Shown: in pieces, positions 52,709 to 62,341 of the stretch
How positions within the stretch are numbered: position 1 is the stretch's first letter
How the letters are laid out: every line of letters starts with the position of its first letter
Assembly (NCBI RefSeq): GCF_900156875.1
Contig: NZ_LT707409.1
Span: forward strand, 1,714,046-1,778,045
Direction: 5' to 3'
From: Robertmurraya dakarensis
GTDB taxonomy: Bacteria > Bacillota > Bacilli > Bacillales > Cytobacillaceae
Length of the DNA: 64,000 bases
Program-made: the position numbers and the translations under genes
Notes under the pieces: model-generated
What the model was told of the DNA's origin: nothing
Seen by the model: only the letters and a program-made list of their open reading frames with translations
Database searches by the model: none

Positions 52709-54121
52709 TTATAAAAAATACACCATTAATTGCACATAGAGTTGTACCATAAAGTAAATGACAAGAGCATACTTCCAATTGAATTGGATTCCATTCTTAA
52801 AGCCATTCAATCCATTAGCACTGCTTAGCACAATTAACGGCATAATCATTGGAGACAAAAGAATGGAAATCGTGCTTCCGGAGGTAACCGCAAGGACAAC
52901 TAGTTCAGGAGGATACGGCAGGTTAAGATTTGCTAAGATTCCCCCTACCAATACTAGTACTGTTAATGGACCAAGACCAAAAAATCCTAGGACAATAACC
53001 ATGAACGGCAATAAATATAAGACATTGAGAAACGGGAGTAAGGATTGAAGACTATTAATACCGTTAATAACGATTTCCGCAAAGTCTGTTTGTTTTAAAG
53101 AATAAATCACCATTCCAGCTCCAAGCATTACACTAAGTTGAAATGACTCTTGGATAAGATCCTTATGTATATGTTTTTTTGCATTATGTACAAGCTTCCA
53201 AATTTTCTTTTTTACAACATAGAAAGAAAGAGTCCAGACTACGATAACCAATGGTATTAGCAGCATAAGCTCGATCCCTAAAATAGCATTTAGCAGAAAT
53301 ATTGCACCAAATAACGAAATAAATAGAATAATAAACTCTATAACAAGACGCTTTATTTGTTGTTTACTAACAAGATGTCCGAGCATTTCCTCAATTTCAG
53401 ACCGCAAGCTCGCGGTTAAATCAACACCATAGCGTTTTTCTTCAAAATGAGAAAAGATGAGTGCTGCGACCACACCAAAAACAGCCACTCCAAAACCTTG
53501 AAGTATCGTAATCCAAAGGGAGGCCCCCATCACCTCGATCACAAATATAAAACTTGGGATCGTGACAACCCATATTACGGAAAGGGAAAATCCTCGTAAA
53601 ATGGCCGTCCCCTTGAACCTTTCCCAAACCTCTCCCTTCTCATTCTTTAAAATCATATTGACAAATTGGTACATGACCGGGATGGAACCAAACATCAAGA
53701 AATAGGCGATGATTTGCGTAAAAGACACCATTCCAAAATACATTTTTCGGCTTGTATCGAGCATCTTATGCGCAAAGCTCATAATTGCTTCAATATAAGT
53801 TTCTTCTCTTAATACCCAGCTGACGATTGGAACAATAACTAAGAGCCCAATAATTTGCCGCATTTGAAGCAATGCGTTCAGAAAGCCCTCTAATATAGGA
53901 GAACCTGAGAATATAAGAATAAAAGAGCCAATCAAGAACAAGAAAAAGGGAAGCTTAAAACGTTTAAACGGGAAGGTAAAAAATGCGAATAAAAAAAGAA
54001 ACAAACCACTGATTGATAAGATTAATAGCAAGAAACTATTCTCATAAAAATATGTGATAAAGTGCAGGATTGAATAAATGAAAATACTCGCCCGCAGTCC
54101 CCATGAAGTAATCTTCTTCAT
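52709..54121 (-). CDS. Polytopic membrane protein, probable transporter
   Basis: 470-aa membrane protein with about eleven hydrophobic helices. A cytosolic stretch with charged residues lies around 245-262 (EEKRYGVDLTASLRSEIEEM), and another follows near 305-320. The glycine-rich segments FGLGPLTVLVLVGGILANL and SGSTISILLSPMIMPLIVL recall ion-transporter superfamily re-entrant loops (the TRAP/citrate type), but I would not assign a family. It is divergent from the KinB-like gene and stands alone. Confidence 0.7.
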   Translation of the reverse strand: MKKITSWGLRASIFIYSILHFITYFYENSFLLLILSISGLFLFLFAFFTFPFKRFKLPFFLFLIGSFILIFSGSPILEGFLNALLQMRQIIGLLVIVPIVSWVLREETYIEAIMSFAHKMLDTSRKMYFGMVSFTQIIAYFLMFGSIPVMYQFVNMILKNEKGEVWERFKGTAILRGFSLSVIWVVTIPSFIFVIEVMGASLWITILQGFGVAVFGVVAALIFSHFEEKRYGVDLTASLRSEIEEMLGHLVSKQQIKRLVIEFIILFISLFGAIFLLNAILGIELMLLIPLVIVVWTLSFYVVKKKIWKLVHNAKKHIHKDLIQESFQLSVMLGAGMVIYSLKQTDFAEIVINGINSLQSLLPFLNVLYLLPFMVIVLGFFGLGPLTVLVLVGGILANLNLPYPPELVVLAVTSGSTISILLSPMIMPLIVLSSANGLNGFKNGIQFNWKYALVIYFMVQLYVQLMVYFL

Positions 54122-54367
54122 ATAAGTAATCCCTCAAATCTTTTTACGTAAAAAAGGAAAGGAAATGATCCCCCTCTCCTTGTTAGAAAATGTTAATGTA
54201 CATTAATTTTACCATATCTATGGAAACGGTGACATAGGTCGCAGCACCTTGCGAAGAAATTTGAACATTAACGATCTAATTATGAGATATATCACAGAAA
54301 ACATTATTGACAATTTGTATAATTATTTATGAAATGTTTGTGAACGTTCTTGCTTGGAGGTGTGCCT

Positions 54368-55621
54368 ATGTCTTTCGCATTCGAAAGACTTCTGGTGAAT
54401 GTCTTATTTTTGCTGCTGCCTATCTTTATTTACCAGATTTTTTTGCTCGACAAGGATAAAGTCAGATCAGATTTTAAAAACCCTTTATTTGCGATTTTAA
54501 TGTCTTTATCTATTATTCTATGTATGAGTTATCCAATTGAATTCTTCCCTGGTTTCATGTTTGACCTTCGCCAAGTTCCGTTTATTATTGGGGCACTATA
54601 TGGCGGTTATCGATTTGGAGCATGGCTTTTAATTACGATCCTTGGCTACAGGCTGCTAATTGGGGGAGACGACGTTTATGTGAACTTTTTGGTTGTCACA
54701 TTAGTTGCGATTATTGTTCCAATTTTATCGAAAACATACATGAAATTAAATCTAGATAAAAAGATCGTGTTTTCCATTTCAATCGCAGTTACTACAGCAC
54801 TTTTAACCATCTTTTTATCGCATTATATATCAGATATGCCATTTGCATATTCTTCTATCTCATTAAATTACTTTATGATTCAAGGTTTATCCATGTGGCT
54901 TCTAGTCTACCTCATGGAAACGATGAAAAATAATCATCAAATGCGAAAGGAATTGGCAAAAGCAGAAAAAATGAGTGTGATTAGTCAACTCTCTGCAAGT
55001 ATATCACATGAATTAAAAAATCCAATCACGATTACCCAGGGATTTGTGGAAGCATTAGAGGATGAAAATTCTCAGGAAAGAAGAAAAGAATATGTAGGTT
55101 ATGCATTAGATGAACTGCAGCGAGCCCAAAACATTATCTATGAATTTCTGGCACTCACCAAACCTGACCTGAACACGATGAATATCATTAATATTTCTCA
55201 AGAGCTTGCATATGTTGTAAATTTAATGAAGCCCTATGCGAAAGCAAATTCCGTAAAAATAAAAATGGAACCACTCGCAGAAGACTGTAAGATCGTGGGC
55301 GACCATCAAAAAATCCGCCAATGCTTTATTAACATTGTTAAAAATTCAATCGAAGCAATGGAAAACGGCGGAGAACTTCATCTCCGGTCAACGGTGAACA
55401 GTAATAAAGTGTATATTGATATCATTGATAATGGAGTTGGAATGACCCCTAAAGAAATTAGTCAACTCGGCACCCCTTACTACTCCACGAAAGAACAAGG
55501 AACAGGGCTTGGAATGATGATTGTTTTTAACGTCATTAAGAAAATGAAAGGGGATATTAAAATTCAAAGTCAAAAAGGCAAAGGAACACAATTTACGATT
55601 ATGTTCCCGTTGTCATCATGA
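54368..55621 (+). CDS. KinB-like sensor histidine kinase (5TMR-LYT type)
   Basis: Membrane-anchored kinase of 417 aa. Five to six N-terminal helices including the LYT-type loop FDLRQVPFIIGALYGGYRFG, H box SASISHELKNPITITQG, N box INIVKNSIEAMENGGE, and G boxes DIIDNGVGMTPKEI, GTGLGMMIVFNVIKK. The layout matches KinB-type sporulation kinases, which feed phosphate to Spo0F, but a cell-wall-sensing LytS-like alternative exists. No response regulator is adjacent, as usual for orphan sporulation kinases. Start ATG 54368 with GGAGGTG before it. Confidence 0.88.
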   Translation: MSFAFERLLVNVLFLLLPIFIYQIFLLDKDKVRSDFKNPLFAILMSLSIILCMSYPIEFFPGFMFDLRQVPFIIGALYGGYRFGAWLLITILGYRLLIGGDDVYVNFLVVTLVAIIVPILSKTYMKLNLDKKIVFSISIAVTTALLTIFLSHYISDMPFAYSSISLNYFMIQGLSMWLLVYLMETMKNNHQMRKELAKAEKMSVISQLSASISHELKNPITITQGFVEALEDENSQERRKEYVGYALDELQRAQNIIYEFLALTKPDLNTMNIINISQELAYVVNLMKPYAKANSVKIKMEPLAEDCKIVGDHQKIRQCFINIVKNSIEAMENGGELHLRSTVNSNKVYIDIIDNGVGMTPKEISQLGTPYYSTKEQGTGLGMMIVFNVIKKMKGDIKIQSQKGKGTQFTIMFPLSS

Positions 55622-55643
55622 CATTATTTAAGGTATCCATACT

Positions 55644-55697
55644 AAAAAACGCCTTCTATTTTCTATTTAATCCAGAAAAAGGACGGTGTTTTTTTTA
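55644..55697 (+). terminator. Terminator of the KinB-like gene
   Basis: Imperfect stem aaaaaacgcc / ggacggtgtttttt with T run. Confidence 0.6.
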
Positions 55698-55879
55698 TTT
55701 CTTTGAAAACCAAATTATTAATTAGTATGCTTTTTGTTCATTTCTAAAAAAAGGTAAATCTTTCCTATACATCTCACATATATATAGTATTAAAACATAA
55801 ATAACTCAGCTCTATTTACACTAATGCCCCCTATCCCACTATCACTTTCCCTATAAATTTTATTAAAGGAGAGATGTGT

Positions 55880-56221
55880 ATGAAAGATCCACTGAATTTT
55901 CGAGAGTTCTATCAGAAAGCCCCCATATTAATTAAAAGAAATGATCTGTTAGCCATTCAGAAAGAAGCAAAATACGCCAAGATTTTTCGTCAGTTCACCC
56001 ATTGGTTAATCGGTGTAGAGGGTAGGTTCGGAGGTACAAGTAAATTTCAATGGAGAGTCGTAATTTTTCCTTCATATGAAAGCGGAGAGTTCAATTGTAA
56101 GTTCCCCTTCTTTAAAACCCCTTTTCTTTCTTCATTCGATGAGGCTTTAGAGCTTTTAAGAAAAATCGAGTTAAAAGCCAAGAAAGACGAACTAATGAAG
56201 GTCACCCAACACTCATTCTGA
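55880..56221 (+). CDS. Conserved protein of unknown function, 113 aa
   Basis: Basic protein of about 113 aa. The segments FRQFTHWLIGVEGRFGG, SKFQWRVVIFPSYESGEF and FLSSFDEALELLRKIELK suggest a mixed alpha-beta fold; no signal peptide or membrane helix. ATG 55880 is well placed behind AAGGAGAG, better than ATG 55874. I do not recognise the family. It lies between the kinase and the fix genes as its own unit. Confidence 0.65.
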   Translation: MKDPLNFREFYQKAPILIKRNDLLAIQKEAKYAKIFRQFTHWLIGVEGRFGGTSKFQWRVVIFPSYESGEFNCKFPFFKTPFLSSFDEALELLRKIELKAKKDELMKVTQHSF

Positions 56222-56357
56222 AATTGAGATGCATTCTCAGTTTCCCTTTTAAAATCATATGTGAAAAAAGTACATATCTAAAATTCCTTACGTCAACGGT
56301 TAACATCTTTACTTTCCTCTCATAATCCTTTATCTAAACAAGCTCCTTTAACCAAAT

Positions 56358-56388
56358 AAAAAAGGACTACCTATATTATAGTTAGCCC
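56358..56388 (-). terminator. Terminator of the fixABCX operon
   Basis: On the minus strand a GGGCTA / TAGTCC stem with inner ctat/atag, followed by six T, 18 bases beyond the fixX stop. Confidence 0.65.
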
Positions 56389-56405
56389 TCAATATTTTTA
56401 ACGAA

Positions 56406-56702
56406 TTATCCTAACCGAAATACAATTCCGTGGCCGCCCTTCGGATATTCCCATTTAATGTTTTGATGCGGACAGCCAATCCGGCAGCTCCCACACTCAT
56501 GACAGCCTTCATATCCGACATGCATTCTAATATCTTCCCATTTATAGATTTCTGCGGGACAAAAGATCGTACAAATTTTATCAGGACATTTTGTTAAGCA
56601 AATGTCTTCATCTTTTACATGGAGATGAGATTTCGTATCTGCGTTAAAGCGAACAAGGTACTGTTTTTCTTCGATAGACTGATGTTTCTTCTGTTCACTC
56701 AT
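56406..56702 (-). CDS. fixX: Ferredoxin-like protein FixX
   Basis: 98-aa iron-sulfur protein: the four Cys in CLTKCPDKIC and CHECGSCRIGCP bind a [4Fe-4S] cluster. Together with FixC it carries electrons from the FixAB flavoprotein to the quinone pool. Starts in the last base of fixC's stop region (1-base overlap), so it is tightly coupled to it. Confidence 0.95.
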   Translation of the reverse strand: MSEQKKHQSIEEKQYLVRFNADTKSHLHVKDEDICLTKCPDKICTIFCPAEIYKWEDIRMHVGYEGCHECGSCRIGCPHQNIKWEYPKGGHGIVFRLG

Positions 56703-57997
56703 TATTTGATCACCTTCCAGGCCCGATAAAAATCACGAGCAATTTTCATTTTCTCTTTTGTAGAACCAATGTCACTCCATATCTTCTTTTGCTTTTCCCA
56801 TTTTGAAGAACCATCCACGGTAAACATTTGACTAGCTGCTTTGTTCATCATCGGAATATACTGATCGAAATATTGAGGGAACTTATCAAAATGATGGGTG
56901 GAATCCTTATATTTTTTCATATCTTGACCGACAAACCCATTCAATAGCTTGAGTCGATATTCATCAAGCATTCTTTCAGAAAAATCTCCTGCCTCCTTTG
57001 CTTGAAGGATCGTTTCCGCTGCCAATCTTCCTGATGTCATCGCCAAATTTGATCCTTCACGGTGAATAGCATTTACTAATTGAGAGGCATCTCCAATGAC
57101 AATGACTCCGTCACCAACAATTTTTCCCATAGAGTTATAGCCGCCTTCAGGTATCAAGTGCGCCAAATACTCTTGAGGTTCACTTCCTTGAATATAAGGG
57201 CGGATCATCGGATGGTTTTTTACATATTCAAGCAAATCATATGGCCTGATTTTATGCTTAATTAATCCAGAAAGAAGTGTTCCCACCCCAATGCTCAATG
57301 TATCTTTGTTTGTATAAAGAAATCCTGTCCCAAGTATGCCTTTTGTGGCATCCCCGAATAACTCAATGGTACAGCCCTGGTTGTCTTCCAAATTAAAACG
57401 GTCTTCGATTACTTTTTTATCGAGCTTTAGAATCTCCATTGTCGCCAAGGCCACTTCATCCGGTTTGTACTCTTTATGAAACCCGAGAGACTGTGCTAAT
57501 AATGAGTTGACTCCATCCGCTAGAACTACAACATCCGCATACACATCACCATTAGGACGATCCGTTCGTACACCGACCACTTTTCCATTCTCAACAATAC
57601 ACTCTAATACTACTGTTTCATTAATGAGGACTGCCCCTTGCTCCACAGCCTTCTCAGCAAACCATTGGTCAAACTTTGCCCTAAGCACTGTAAAGTTATT
57701 GTAAGGTTCCTTGCCCCACTCCATTCCCTTATAACCGAATGTTACGGCAGATTCTTTATCCATCATCATAAATCTTTGTTCAACAATCGGGCGTTCCAAT
57801 GGTGCTTCTTTATAAAACTCTGGGATTACGTCCTCCATCATTTTTCGATAGAGAACACCACCCATTACATTTTTCGATCCTGGATACTCCCCCCTTTCAA
57901 GAAGTAATACATTTGCTCCGCCCTTTGCTAAATCATATGCACAGGATATCCCTGCTGGACCTGCCCCAACAACAATCGCATCAAACTTCTCTGACAT
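56702..57997 (-). CDS. fixC: FixC, FAD-dependent electron-transfer flavoprotein:quinone oxidoreductase-like protein
   Basis: Flavoprotein of 431 aa in the ETF-QO/FixC family. N-terminal FAD motif VVGAGPAGISCAYDLAKGG (9-27), PGSKNVMGG, and the second FAD site GDGVIVIGDASQLVNAIHREG. It accepts electrons from FixAB and passes them to quinone. It overlaps fixB by 17 bases and fixX by one. Homologous Bacillus genes exist without nitrogen fixation, where the complex probably serves acyl- or hydroxyacid dehydrogenases. Confidence 0.95.
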   Translation of the reverse strand: MSEKFDAIVVGAGPAGISCAYDLAKGGANVLLLERGEYPGSKNVMGGVLYRKMMEDVIPEFYKEAPLERPIVEQRFMMMDKESAVTFGYKGMEWGKEPYNNFTVLRAKFDQWFAEKAVEQGAVLINETVVLECIVENGKVVGVRTDRPNGDVYADVVVLADGVNSLLAQSLGFHKEYKPDEVALATMEILKLDKKVIEDRFNLEDNQGCTIELFGDATKGILGTGFLYTNKDTLSIGVGTLLSGLIKHKIRPYDLLEYVKNHPMIRPYIQGSEPQEYLAHLIPEGGYNSMGKIVGDGVIVIGDASQLVNAIHREGSNLAMTSGRLAAETILQAKEAGDFSERMLDEYRLKLLNGFVGQDMKKYKDSTHHFDKFPQYFDQYIPMMNKAASQMFTVDGSSKWEKQKKIWSDIGSTKEKMKIARDFYRAWKVIK

Positions 57998-59018
57998 GAC
58001 TGACCTCCTCCCTGGAAATAGCCTTTTTAAACTGTTCTATTAAAATAGGAACAATTTCAAAAGCATCCCCCACTATTCCATAATGACTAGCTTCGAATAT
58101 TGGAGCCTCACTATCTTTATTAATGGCAATAATTAATCCAGAATTTTTCATTCCTACGATGTGCTGTATGGCTCCTGAAATCCCTATCGCAAAGTATATT
58201 TTCGGTGTAACAGTGACGCCTGTCTGCCCTACCTGACGGGCATGTTCGACCCAGCCAGCTTCCACCACATCACGGCTTGCGCCTACAGCTCCTCCAAGCG
58301 TTTCTGCCAATTGGTGAATAAGCTGGAAACCTTCCGCACTTCCAAGTCCTTTTCCTCCAGCCACAATGATATCAGCTTCATCAATCCGAACCTTTTTTGT
58401 TGTTTCCTTCACGATTTCCAATACTTTTGTGCGAATATCTGCCTCTTTCAATGATATTTTCTCCTCAATCACCTCGCCTTTTCTGCCCGGCTGTGGATCA
58501 AGTGCCTTCATTACTTTTGAACGAACGGTTGCCATTTGCGGCCGATATTTTTTACATAAAATCGTAGCCATAATATTTCCGCCAAATGCAGGGCGGCTTG
58601 CCAATAATAAACCTGTTTCCTCTTCTACATCTAACTCAGTCGTATCCGCAGTCAAACCTGTTGGCAAATCAGTGGCCACCGCACTAGCCAAATCTTTACC
58701 TGTGGATGTAGCACCAAATAGGATGATCTCCGGCTTATGTTTATTAGAACAGTCCAATAGTGCTTTCATAAACGATTCGGTACGATAATGCTTGAAAATA
58801 GGCTGATCGTATACATAAGCGATATCTGCTCCATATTCAAATATCGTAGCCGCTAGGCTTTTAATATTCTCCCCTATTAAAATACCACCTAGCTCCACTC
58901 CCCTTTTATCCGCAAGCTTTCGACCAGCTCCTAATAGTTCAAGAGATACAGGTGCAATGACGCCATCCTTTTCTTCAATAAACACCCAAACGCCCTTATA
59001 ATCTTGAAAATCCATCAA
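57981..59018 (-). CDS. fixB: FixB, electron-transfer flavoprotein alpha subunit
   Basis: 345-aa ETF alpha subunit. The C-terminal FAD-binding domain shows VAGGKGLGSAEGFQLIHQLA, GGAVGASRDVVEAGW (ADP/FAD site) and VTPKIYFAIGISGAIQHIVG. With FixA it forms a soluble heterodimer carrying FAD. The first base pairs overlap the end of fixA by four bases. The FixAB subgroup can be electron-bifurcating in other organisms; whether this one is cannot be told. Confidence 0.95.
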   Translation of the reverse strand: MMDFQDYKGVWVFIEEKDGVIAPVSLELLGAGRKLADKRGVELGGILIGENIKSLAATIFEYGADIAYVYDQPIFKHYRTESFMKALLDCSNKHKPEIILFGATSTGKDLASAVATDLPTGLTADTTELDVEEETGLLLASRPAFGGNIMATILCKKYRPQMATVRSKVMKALDPQPGRKGEVIEEKISLKEADIRTKVLEIVKETTKKVRIDEADIIVAGGKGLGSAEGFQLIHQLAETLGGAVGASRDVVEAGWVEHARQVGQTGVTVTPKIYFAIGISGAIQHIVGMKNSGLIIAINKDSEAPIFEASHYGIVGDAFEIVPILIEQFKKAISREEVSHVREV

Positions 59019-59842
59019 GATTCCTCCTTTACACTAAACAATTCTTTCCTTTCAAGAATGATAGAAAGTAATTGCTCAACTTGTTCCTGTGGAGAGCCTT
59101 CAAGCATAGTTCCTCCTTCTGGTTTTGGAGGCGCCCATACTTTCGAAACAATCGTTGGTGAACCCTTTAAGCCTAATTGCTTAATATCTACATCTTCTAA
59201 ATCATCTACTGACCATATATGCGGTTCGTACCTTGCTGCCTTCAACATATTTGGAAAAGGAGAATACGGTACCTCATTAATGGTTTTTTCAACAGAAAGC
59301 AAACACGGCATTGAAGATTGAATCACTTCATGCCCATCTTCAAGCTTCCGATGTACCACGCAATAGCCCTTTTCCTGTTGTATTTCTACAACTTTATTGA
59401 CCGAAGTCAAAGGAGGAATATCAAGTCTCCGGGCAATTCCAGGACCCACCTGTCCGGTATCGCCATCAATGGACATTTTTCCGCAGATAATAAGGTCAAC
59501 CGGCTTGATCTTCGAAATTTTATCGATCGCTTTTGTCAAGGCATAGCTCGTTGCTAAAGTATCAGCACCTGCAAAGCGGCGGTCTGTAATTAAATAACCT
59601 TCATCAGCCCCAATTTCAATACATTTTTTTATTGCTTTAACAGCTGGAGGGGGCCCCATTGTTAGTACCGAAACCGTTCCACCATACCTTTCCCTAATCC
59701 GAACAGCCTCCTCGACAGCATGTGCATCGTATGGATTTAAAATTGCAGGTGCAGTCCTGCGGTCCATGGTGTTTGTTTTTGGATTCATTTTAATGATTTT
59801 CGTGTCAGGCACTTGTTTAATACATGCAACAATATGTAGCAT
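59015..59842 (-). CDS. fixA: FixA, electron-transfer flavoprotein beta subunit
   Basis: 275-aa ETF beta subunit. Conserved patterns: IKQVPDTK at the N-terminus, NPYDAHAVEEAVRIRE, DRRFAGADTLATSYAL and CGKMSIDGDTGQVGPGIA (AMP/FAD-binding region). First gene of the operon fixABCX, with GAAGGAGGC before the ATG. The 237-base upstream stretch separates it from the GAF-PucR regulator gene, which reads in the same direction, and probably holds the fix promoter. Confidence 0.95.
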   Translation of the reverse strand: MLHIVACIKQVPDTKIIKMNPKTNTMDRRTAPAILNPYDAHAVEEAVRIRERYGGTVSVLTMGPPPAVKAIKKCIEIGADEGYLITDRRFAGADTLATSYALTKAIDKISKIKPVDLIICGKMSIDGDTGQVGPGIARRLDIPPLTSVNKVVEIQQEKGYCVVHRKLEDGHEVIQSSMPCLLSVEKTINEVPYSPFPNMLKAARYEPHIWSVDDLEDVDIKQLGLKGSPTIVSKVWAPPKPEGGTMLEGSPQEQVEQLLSIILERKELFSVKEES

Positions 59843-59997
59843 ATTTATATTAGCCTCCTTCTCACTCGAAATCCTGACCCATTTACATAAGACAGATTTT
59901 GGTGATCATATTCCTAAAAGCCATTTAAAGCCTGTTTACTTTTACTATATTAACTCGACAAAAGATAAATGCGAATTTTCTGAAAATATGCCAATTT

Positions 59998-60022
59998 GAA
60001 AAAGGACAGTTGCCTGTCCTTT
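59998..60022 (-). terminator. Terminator of the GAF-PucR regulator gene
   Basis: Stem aaaggacag / ctgtccttt with T run on the minus strand, 58 bases beyond the regulator stop. It separates the regulator transcript from fixABCX. Confidence 0.8.
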
Positions 60023-60079
60023 GTTGGTTAACATCCGTTATTTTTTATCAGTTAATGCAAAGACCAAAACTGTGTTGAT

Positions 60080-61990
60080 TCATTTTGAGTGCAATAAACG
60101 ATAGATCAGCAATGAAATTCGGAGATTTAATTTGATCTGTGGATCCTTAAGGTCTAATCCAATAATTTCTTCAATTCGCTTTAGCCGGTATCTTAACGTA
60201 TTGTAGTGAACGTGTAATTCGTCCGCAGCGGATTGAATAACTGATTCATGATCAAGAAATACCTGAAGGGAGTGAATTAAATCATTGCCGCTTGTATATT
60301 GATAATTGATCAATGGCCCTAAGTACTTTTCACAAAATTCTTTCATGGAATCAAAGTTATTTCCTTCGAACATTACTCCCACTACGCCTAATTGATCAAA
60401 GTGAATGATCTCTCCCTTTTTGTTAAACTGCACAGCGAATTCCGCTGCTTTTTTTGCTTCTTCATACGCCTTTTTATAGCCTGTGAATCCAGTTATTTCC
60501 TTGCTTACACCGATAACAGCATTAGAAACAGCACTATATTTTCCAAAATCAGCAAGAATCGTTCTGGCTAACCTATCTGTCTTTGATAATGGAACACTTA
60601 CTATCAGTTTCTGACTATTCACCATACTTAACGGCAGTCCGGAACCTGTTAATCGGTATCTGATTTTCTCTAATATTTCATCTATCAGTTTTGTATGGCC
60701 TTCTTCACACAGGGGTGACAGAACTAAAATCTGATGGTGTTCTTCGAGTGAAATATTAAGATGTCTTCCCCTTCTTAATAAATCCTCCTCAGACTCTAGT
60801 CCGTGAATTAAATCATATAGATAATCTTGTCTTAAGCGAAGCTCCACCTCTATGCTTGTCCGTTCCTTACTAATTTTTAATGACAAAATATTTTTCGATT
60901 GCTCTATCGCCATAAAGTCAATATGATCATATTGATCATCAAATCTTTTCGGAATTACAAGATATGCAACCGTTCTCTCGTGAAAAACAACGGGAAAAGT
61001 AGTGTAAAAAATATGATTTAGCTGAAATTCAAGATTTGTGTCTACATCCAATCGTTTTGTATGACGAAGAATACTCCGATATATATCTTTTGGACAATCA
61101 AATTCAGTTAGATTTCTATTATCCTTCGACGGGGAGATTTTGCAAATAATATGGCCAAACTCATCCATTAGCATGATCGGCTGATTTATAAACTCTGCAA
61201 GCTTTTGAATAATGCTTTCATATCCTTGTTCTAAAGCAACTTCGAAGATATTTCTATGTAGTTTAGATACTCGCAATTCGTTCGCATACAATCGCGCATT
61301 ATTAATGGCAATTGCTACTTGAGAGCAATAGTAAGTCAACATCTTAATATGGATATCCGATGATGAATAAGGTCTATTCCTTGCTAAATAAATAAGCCCT
61401 ATCAACTTATCTTTCACTAATAAAGGTGCTGCAATCAGAGATTGTATATTTTCATTTTCAATTAAAGTCGCAGCCAGTGAATCAATTAGGTATTTCTCAT
61501 TTGCGAGGTTGCTGACAATAAATGGCTTCTTATATTTAGCAACCAAACCTGTAACGCCTGAATTTATATCTTGTTTAAAATCTAATAATCTCTCACTTTG
61601 TGCACCTGCCGCAGCTTTCATACAAATCTTTTTCTCATCTTGGTCCAATAATGCAATCATGACAAGATTTGCTTTAGAGATTTTTCGTAGTGAGTTCGAG
61701 CTAGTATATAAGATATGTTCTAACGGTGCTAGTGAAGTTACTTCTTTATTTATTTGATGAAAGAGCTCCAAAGTATTTGAAGTAAAGCTATAATAATATT
61801 CCTTTTGTTTGATATCCTCTATGCTGGTTAGATGCCTTTTTACAGTGGGCAGTATTTCTGCAGGAAGCTTTTCTTCCATGTTCGTTAAAAATTCTTTCCA
61901 ATTTGCTCGTACATACGTGCCTTTAAATAGAAAAGAAGCTTCTGTTAATACTTCTAATAAAGCTAGACTGGTATTGTTTATAGTTGCCAA
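60080..61990 (-). CDS. GAF domain and PucR/CdaR-type transcriptional regulator
   Basis: Regulator of 636 aa: an N-terminal segment, a GAF domain (about 80-230, with SGVTGLVAKYKKPFIVSNLA and SLIAAPLLVKDKLIGLIYLA), a GGDEF-like CdaR region in the middle, and the PucR C-terminal helix-turn-helix (about 580-632: AADELHVHYNTLRYRLKRIE). PucR/CdaR proteins activate catabolic genes in response to small organic molecules. It is upstream of fixABCX in the same direction and divergent from the TRAP-type binding protein gene, so it is the likely regulator of both. TTG start; the ribosome binding site is weak. Confidence 0.9.
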   Translation of the reverse strand: MATINNTSLALLEVLTEASFLFKGTYVRANWKEFLTNMEEKLPAEILPTVKRHLTSIEDIKQKEYYYSFTSNTLELFHQINKEVTSLAPLEHILYTSSNSLRKISKANLVMIALLDQDEKKICMKAAAGAQSERLLDFKQDINSGVTGLVAKYKKPFIVSNLANEKYLIDSLAATLIENENIQSLIAAPLLVKDKLIGLIYLARNRPYSSSDIHIKMLTYYCSQVAIAINNARLYANELRVSKLHRNIFEVALEQGYESIIQKLAEFINQPIMLMDEFGHIICKISPSKDNRNLTEFDCPKDIYRSILRHTKRLDVDTNLEFQLNHIFYTTFPVVFHERTVAYLVIPKRFDDQYDHIDFMAIEQSKNILSLKISKERTSIEVELRLRQDYLYDLIHGLESEEDLLRRGRHLNISLEEHHQILVLSPLCEEGHTKLIDEILEKIRYRLTGSGLPLSMVNSQKLIVSVPLSKTDRLARTILADFGKYSAVSNAVIGVSKEITGFTGYKKAYEEAKKAAEFAVQFNKKGEIIHFDQLGVVGVMFEGNNFDSMKEFCEKYLGPLINYQYTSGNDLIHSLQVFLDHESVIQSAADELHVHYNTLRYRLKRIEEIIGLDLKDPQIKLNLRISLLIYRLLHSK

Positions 61991-62213
61991 AGGTATGCAC
62001 CCACTTTGTAAGGTATAGATAACAATAGTATACTATAAAATATCAAAGTTGTTATAATATTCTAAATTAAAATTAGGTTTTTAAAAATGTGATAATTAAA
62101 CGAACTATCAGAATATTTTTAGCAACTTCTGCTATAGATTTACCGTTCTCCTTACCTTAGAATCACAGATATACGTTTGGTTATGAAAAATGAGTTGTTT
62201 CACACAACGGAAA

Positions 62214-62227
62214 GGAAAGCGCTTTCC
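62214..62227 (+). promoter_or_regulatory. Perfect palindrome GGAAAGCGCTTTCC, candidate cre site
   Basis: Fourteen-base palindrome close to the CcpA consensus TGAAAGCGCTTTCA, with the two end bases different. It lies in the 351-base divergent region 61991-62341 between the GAF-PucR regulator and dctP, where I see no gene. It suggests carbon catabolite repression of one of them. Confidence 0.55.
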
Positions 62228-62341
62228 CAAAGGCTTTCAGTTAACGAAAGCAATCATTCAATCCATTATAAGTAGATTCATAACCTGCGATATTGTCAAG
62301 GTTCTACAGAAACATTCAAACAATTTTTAGGGGGTAATACA

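Noticed and set aside
56406-59842. fixABCX as a sign of nitrogen fixation
   Set aside because: No nif genes are present; Fix/ETF sets without nitrogenase occur in other aerobes and probably serve organic acid oxidation.
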